Part shown: positions 62,711 to 64,000 of the stretch, piece after piece
Layout: every line of letters starts with the position of its first letter
Position numbering within the stretch: the first letter of the stretch is position 1
DNA from: Rhizomicrobium sp.
Lineage (GTDB): Bacteria > Pseudomonadota > Alphaproteobacteria > Micropepsales > Micropepsaceae
Length of the DNA: 64,000 bases
Assembly: GCA_037200045.1 (NCBI GenBank)
Contig: JBBCHM010000001.1
Coordinates: forward strand, 1,116,001 to 1,180,000
Direction of reading: 5' to 3'
Program-made: the position numbers and the translations under genes
The notes under the pieces: generated by a model
The model's database searches: none
Seen by the model: only the letters and a program-made list of their open reading frames with translations
Told to the model about the DNA's origin: nothing

Positions 62711-64000
62711 CTAACGCCGCTTCTTCCCGCGATGCGGCTGCACCTTGAACCGCGGCTTCTCCCCACGCGGCGTTGACGCCTCGGCAAGATCGAAGCGCAG
62801 CCCGCCGGTCAGCGGCGCTGCTTCCGCCAGCCGCACCGCGACGATGTCGCCGAGCTTGTACGCCGTGCGCGTGCGGTCGCCGACCAGCGCATGCGCCTTC
62901 TCGTCATGCTTGAAGAACTCCGCGCCCAGCGCCCGGATCGGCAGCAAGCCCTCCGCGCCAGAGTCCGCCAGGCGAACAAAAAGCCCGAACCGCGTCACGC
63001 CGGTGATGCGTGCGTCGAACTCAGCGCCGACCCGGTCCTGCATGAACGCGGCGACATAGCGGTCGGTCGAATCGCGCTCCGCCGCCATCGCGCGGCGCTC
63101 GGTCATCGAGATGTGCTCGGCGATCTCGCCGAGCCGACCTTCCTCGCGGTCGGTCAGCCCGCCTTCGCCGAAACCGTGCGCCTTCACCAGCGCGCGATGC
63201 ACGATCAGATCGGCATAGCGCCTAATCGGCGAGGTGAAATGCGCGTATTTCGCGAGGTTCAATCCGAAATGCCCGACATTCGCCGGCGCATAGATCGCCT
63301 GCGCCTGGGTCCGCAGCACCACGTCGTTCATCACCGCCTCGTGCGGCCCGCCCTTGGCTTGGCCCAGGATGCGGTTGAACACGCCGGGCTTCAATACCTG
63401 GCCCTTGGCGAAGGTAAGCCCGATGGTGCGCAGGAAATCGGAGAAGCCGAACAGCTTCTCCTGCGACGGCCGGTCATGGATGCGATAGATCAGCGGTGTC
63501 TTGCGCTGCTCCAGAACTTCCGCCGCCGCCACATTGGCGAGCACCATGAATTCCTCGATCAGCTTCATCGATTCGAGACGTTCGCGGAAGGCAATCGACG
63601 CGACCTTGCCGTCCGGCCCCAGCACGATGCGCCGCTCGGGTAGATCGAGATCGAGCGGATCGCGCTGTTTGCGCTCCTGCGTCAGCACCTGATAGCAGGC
63701 CCACACATCCTTCAGCGTCGCTTTCGCGATGGCCGACATCGCCGCGTCCGGCTTGCCGTCGAATGCGAGTTGCGCCTGCCGGTAGGTCAGCCGCGCCGCC
63801 GAGCGCATCACGCCGCGCAGGAATTCCTGCCGCCGCTTCTTGCCGTTCTTGTCGAAGGTCATCCGCACCGCGAGGCAGGCGCGGTCGACGCCCTCCTTCA
63901 GCGAGCACAGATCGGCCGACAGATGCTCGGGCAGCATCGGCACGACGCGGTCGGGGAAATACGCCGAGTTGCCGCGCTTATAGGCCTCGCGGTCCAGCGC
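62711..64000 (-). CDS. rnr: Ribonuclease R, C-terminal part
   Basis: Runs off the right edge; the last 430 or so residues are present. RGNSAYFPDRVVPMLPEHLS and VDRACLAVRMTFD are from the RNB catalytic domain; LAKYAHFTSPIRRYADLIVHR is the RNB signature; the S1 domain begins at about VGAEFDARITGVTRFGLFVR, and the end is basic (PHRGKKRR). RNase R is a 3'-5' exonuclease for structured RNA. Rsr proteins are known partners of 3' exonucleases in other bacteria; here the two genes are 23 kb apart. Confidence 0.95.
   Translation of the reverse strand, partial: ALDREAYKRGNSAYFPDRVVPMLPEHLSADLCSLKEGVDRACLAVRMTFDKNGKKRRQEFLRGVMRSAARLTYRQAQLAFDGKPDAAMSAIAKATLKDVWACYQVLTQERKQRDPLDLDLPERRIVLGPDGKVASIAFRERLESMKLIEEFMVLANVAAAEVLEQRKTPLIYRIHDRPSQEKLFGFSDFLRTIGLTFAKGQVLKPGVFNRILGQAKGGPHEAVMNDVVLRTQAQAIYAPANVGHFGLNLAKYAHFTSPIRRYADLIVHRALVKAHGFGEGGLTDREEGRLGEIAEHISMTERRAMAAERDSTDRYVAAFMQDRVGAEFDARITGVTRFGLFVRLADSGAEGLLPIRALGAEFFKHDEKAHALVGDRTRTAYKLGDIVAVRLAEAAPLTGGLRFDLAEASTPRGEKPRFKVQPHRGKKRR

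Overview
The window is high-GC DNA from an alphaproteobacterium. The evidence is the gene content (glnB-glnA, mutM/ubiE/ubiB, ech-rpsT-rhodanese-dnaA, dnaN-recF-gyrB, rnr-NUDIX-rpmG, coaBC-dut), histidine kinases of the PleC/DivJ sequence type, and a run of GANTC (CcrM-type) sites next to dnaA. A Caulobacterales, Micropepsales or Rhizobiales-like lineage would fit, but the sequence alone does not fix the family. Nearly all of it is chromosomal core with short intergenic gaps and frequent ATGA-type gene overlaps. No insertion sequence, phage or CRISPR array was seen.

Layout. 0-9 kb: end of a coniferyl-aldehyde-dehydrogenase-like gene; a leftward patatin / acetoacetate decarboxylase / 3-hydroxybutyrate dehydrogenase operon (ketone-body or PHB metabolism); a small-molecule kinase; an RhlE-type helicase; a fatty acid hydroxylase; a membrane M28 peptidase. 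9-16 kb: parE, two adjacent paralogous membrane histidine kinases without a response regulator, and glnB-glnA behind a sigma-54 promoter. 16-19.8 kb: a PIN toxin/RHH antitoxin pair abutting an aminotransferase, and a DUF4236/SH3 membrane protein. 19.9-28.9 kb: the dnaA region (gyrB, recF, dnaN, dnaA, rhodanese, rpsT, enoyl-CoA hydratase, HTH regulator), with an AT-richer gap that holds a 28-codon Cys-rich ORF. 29-37 kb: SulP transporter, GNAT, mutM, ubiE-ubiB, vapBC, MATE pump. 37-41 kb: the most unusual locus (below). 41-49 kb: MFS transporter, two PAS_5-type proteins around an acyl-CoA dehydrogenase, glycerophosphodiesterase, old yellow enzyme, GNAT, cysK, Rrf2 regulator, dut. 49-55 kb: coaBC, feruloyl-CoA-synthase-like ligase, two tandem HSL-family esterases. 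55-60 kb: an alkyl-DHAP-synthase-like flavoenzyme, a lipid kinase and glpD, together a glycerolipid cluster. 60-64 kb: glyoxalase-fold protein, rpmG, MFS, split-box NUDIX, and the 3' part of rnr.

The standout is 38.2-40.5 kb. A TROVE/vWA protein (bacterial Ro60 orthologue, Rsr) is preceded on the same strand by five tandem structured RNAs. Each is closed by a different but perfectly complementary outer helix. In all five the helix runs into a shared core with a bulged U, a GG/CC pair, UGAAG on the 5' side and GUUCC on the 3' side. Two of the five carry a tRNA-like module in circularly permuted order (T-arm, acceptor 3' strand, short loop, acceptor 5' strand, D-arm). A third has a shorter version of that module and a fourth has only the T-arm. 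These are the hallmarks of bacterial Y RNAs (YrlA type), here as an expanded family. The locus is flanked by two small transcription units (TTGACT promoter, 27-34-codon ORF, intrinsic terminator) whose terminators are almost identical. One of them lies directly in front of the MATE efflux gene, as an attenuator would.

Dispersed palindromic intergenic repeats with TGTCAT...ATGACA-type ends, and CTTGAGGGAGGGTAG hairpins, recur through the window. No standard tRNA or rRNA gene was found.
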